Below, in pieces: positions 62,765 to 64,000 of a DNA stretch of 64,000 nucleotides. The notes beneath the pieces are model-generated. The model had not been told where the DNA came from. It was given only the letters and a program-made list of their open reading frames with translations, and did not search any database. Every line of letters starts with the position of its first letter. Position 1 is the stretch's first letter. The translations under genes were made by a program, and so were the position numbers. Origin of the DNA: Pseudomonas putida W15Oct28 (GTDB taxonomy: Bacteria; Pseudomonadota; Gammaproteobacteria; Pseudomonadales; Pseudomonadaceae); contig NZ_JENB01000012.1 of the NCBI RefSeq assembly GCF_000708715.2, positions 1 to 64,000 of the forward strand. Direction: 5' to 3'.

Positions 62765-63595
62765 CTAGCGTGCGGTGTTGAGCAAGTCGAGGTCTTCTGG
62801 CTGGATCTCTTCGCCGTCATTCACCAGCAAGGCAAAGTGGATGACGTTCTCCAGTTCGCGGGTATTGCCAGGCCAGAAATGCGCTTCCAGCACCTGCTGC
62901 GCCGCCTCGCTTACCAACGGCACAGGCCGCTGCAGGCGCACGCTGTAGATGCCCACGAAGTACTCCGCCAGCGGCAGGATATCGCCCGGGCGCTCGCGCA
63001 GCGGCGGCAGTTCCAGCGCGCCCTCGCGCAAGTACTGGTACAGGCGCTCGTTGAAGCGCCCCGCACGTACCACCCGCGCCAGGTCGATGCTGGTGGCGGC
63101 GACCAGGCGCACATCCACCGGCTGTGGCTGCTGTGCGCCCACCCGGGTGACCTCGCGGTTTTCCAGGGCCGCCAGCAGCTTGCCCTGGATGGCCAGCGGC
63201 AAGTCGGCAATTTCGTCCAGGTACAGCGTGCCGCCGTTGGCCGAACCGAACCAGCCGGCGCGGCTACTGGCCGTACCGCCATGGCTGCCGGCGCTATAGC
63301 CGAACAGCTCGGCATCGGCGTAAGTGGGGCTGATGGCCGCGCAGTTGACCGACACGAACAGCCCTCCACGGTCGCTGGCACGGTGGATCTGCCTAGCCAG
63401 CAGCTCCTTGCCGGTGCCGGTTTCGCCACGGATCAGCACCGGCAAAGGTTGCGGCGCCAGGCGCTCGAGGTCTTCGCGCAACTGCTGCGAACGCGGGTCG
63501 ATGAACACCAGGGCCTTGGCACGGATGCTCAGCGGGCTCTTGTCCAGCTCGGGGAAGGTCAGCAGTGGCTGGCCAAACGGGTTTTGAAACGTCAT
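62765..63595 (-). CDS. Degenerate sigma-54 activator AAA+ protein lacking DNA-binding domain
   Basis: This 276-residue protein is only the AAA+ domain of a sigma-54 activator. Walker A G57-ETGTGKE, Walker B GGTLYLDEI (D127/E128) and sensor II WPGNTRELEN are intact. The sigma-54-contacting GAFTGA loop is replaced by G103-SHGGT. The arginine fingers (PspF R162 and R168) are replaced by N182 and Y188 in FNERLYQYL. There is no receiver domain and no C-terminal Fis helix-turn-helix. It may hydrolyse ATP but is unlikely to activate sigma-54 directly. It lies between the RBBP9-like hydrolase and the metQ-like gene on one strand. Confidence 0.82.
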   Translation of the reverse strand: MTFQNPFGQPLLTFPELDKSPLSIRAKALVFIDPRSQQLREDLERLAPQPLPVLIRGETGTGKELLARQIHRASDRGGLFVSVNCAAISPTYADAELFGYSAGSHGGTASSRAGWFGSANGGTLYLDEIADLPLAIQGKLLAALENREVTRVGAQQPQPVDVRLVAATSIDLARVVRAGRFNERLYQYLREGALELPPLRERPGDILPLAEYFVGIYSVRLQRPVPLVSEAAQQVLEAHFWPGNTRELENVIHFALLVNDGEEIQPEDLDLLNTAR

Positions 63596-63659
63596 GACGA
63601 ACTCCCGCCCCAGGCCTTCATTGGCCGGGCGTCAGGTAAACGGAAAACGGTATGGGCTA

Positions 63660-64000
63660 TCAGGCGCGACGCAGTGCGCGCTGCTCGACCCGGCTCTGCA
63701 AGCGATACAAGTAGGCGAAGCCTTGTTCCCAGCGCTCATGGCCGGACTTGACGTTGATGTGCCCGGCATTGCTCAGCAACCCCGCTTCGGCACCCCAGGC
63801 CTGGGCCAGGTACAGCGCCCGCGGCACGCTCACGGCCGGGTCGTTGTCCGAGCTGACGACCTGGCTGGGGAACGGCAAGGCTTCGGTCGGAATCGGCGCA
63901 AAGTTGCGCAGGGCCGGCGCGCAGGTCGGCCGTTCGACGTCTGCCGGCGCCACCAGCAGTGCACCACGCACCCGCCGCCGCAATGCGGGGCTGGCCTGTG
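63660..64000 (-). CDS. RBBP9/YdeN-family serine hydrolase, 5' end cut by window
   Basis: The final 113 or so residues of an alpha/beta hydrolase are visible: RGALLVAPADVERP, LPFPSQVVSSDNDPAVSV and AGLLSNAGHINVKSGHERWEQG. The acid Asp in SSDNDPAV and the His in NAGHIN belong to the RBBP9/YdeN catalytic triad. The nucleophile lies beyond base 64000. It is cotranscribed with the AAA+ gene 64 bases downstream. The substrate is unknown. Confidence 0.82.
   Translation of the reverse strand, partial: QASPALRRRVRGALLVAPADVERPTCAPALRNFAPIPTEALPFPSQVVSSDNDPAVSVPRALYLAQAWGAEAGLLSNAGHINVKSGHERWEQGFAYLYRLQSRVEQRALRRA

Overview
The window is about 64 kb of GC-rich (roughly 63-65 percent by eye) bacterial chromosome. 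Gene content, gene order and repeats point to Pseudomonas, most likely the P. putida group. The evidence is a CadR/CadA cadmium resistance pair almost identical to the described P. putida proteins, a phosphorylcholine phosphatase whose catalytic residues align one for one with P. aeruginosa PchP, a ptsP-rppH pair, serA facing a D-2-hydroxyglutarate dehydrogenase, and many REP palindromes of the P. putida type (TTCGCGGG..CCCGCTCCCACAG). I see no phage, IS element, CRISPR array, rRNA or tRNA. The window is core chromosome with small accessory insertions.

Layout. 1-4.4 kb: the end of rsmD, an active/inactive pair of M16 peptidases behind a hairpin that hides the ribosome binding site, and a YheT-type hydrolase. 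4.5-9.8 kb: a 3-mercaptopyruvate sulfurtransferase, then a TetR regulator divergent from an aldehyde dehydrogenase / Tat-exported small subunit / GMC dehydrogenase operon for alcohol or aldehyde oxidation. 9.9-17.4 kb: coaD, ferredoxin, mutM, an HDOD protein, rlmI, mgtE and ilvD. 17.5-22.3 kb: LysR with a quinone reductase, pchP, a cystine symporter and a tiny membrane protein. 22.4-25.8 kb: folA and a DUF2868/DUF3482 membrane-GTPase pair. 25.9-31.5 kb: an aminophosphonate locus (PhnZ-like oxygenase, ABC transporter, LysR). 31.5-34.3 kb: cadA/cadR. 34.4-44.7 kb: thyA, lgt, a TauE-type permease, an NRDE protein, ptsP, rppH, a HAD phosphatase, ilvA and rpiA. 44.7-52.9 kb: two SdiA-regulated-domain paralogues, a FAH-family enzyme, D2HGDH/serA, small secreted proteins including a one-lobed solute-binding protein, DUF523 and a 2OG oxygenase. 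53-58.5 kb: DUF2059, lipase-like hydrolase, thioredoxin-like protein, acetyltransferase and an Ntn acylase. 58.6-64 kb: a polar amino-acid ABC transporter, an orphan MetQ-like protein, a degenerate sigma-54 activator AAA+ domain and the end of an RBBP9-type hydrolase.

How the genes work together. Serine synthesis (serA plus D2HGDH recycling), isoleucine/valine synthesis (ilvD, ilvA), folate/thymidylate (folA, thyA) and nitrogen-PTS control (ptsP) are the metabolic core. A sulfur theme (mercaptopyruvate sulfurtransferase, cystine symporter, MetQ-like protein) is reinforced by a shared TTATTCC(A/G)TAA motif upstream of the cystine symporter and the metQ-like gene. Eighteen REP-type palindromic elements sit between genes, mostly where convergent genes meet.

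The most unusual items are the degenerate AAA+ protein (62765-63595), the single-lobe solute-binding protein (51136-51624), the PhnZ-like oxygenase without a PhnY partner (25900-26448) and the hairpin that sequesters the M16 ribosome binding site (645-678).
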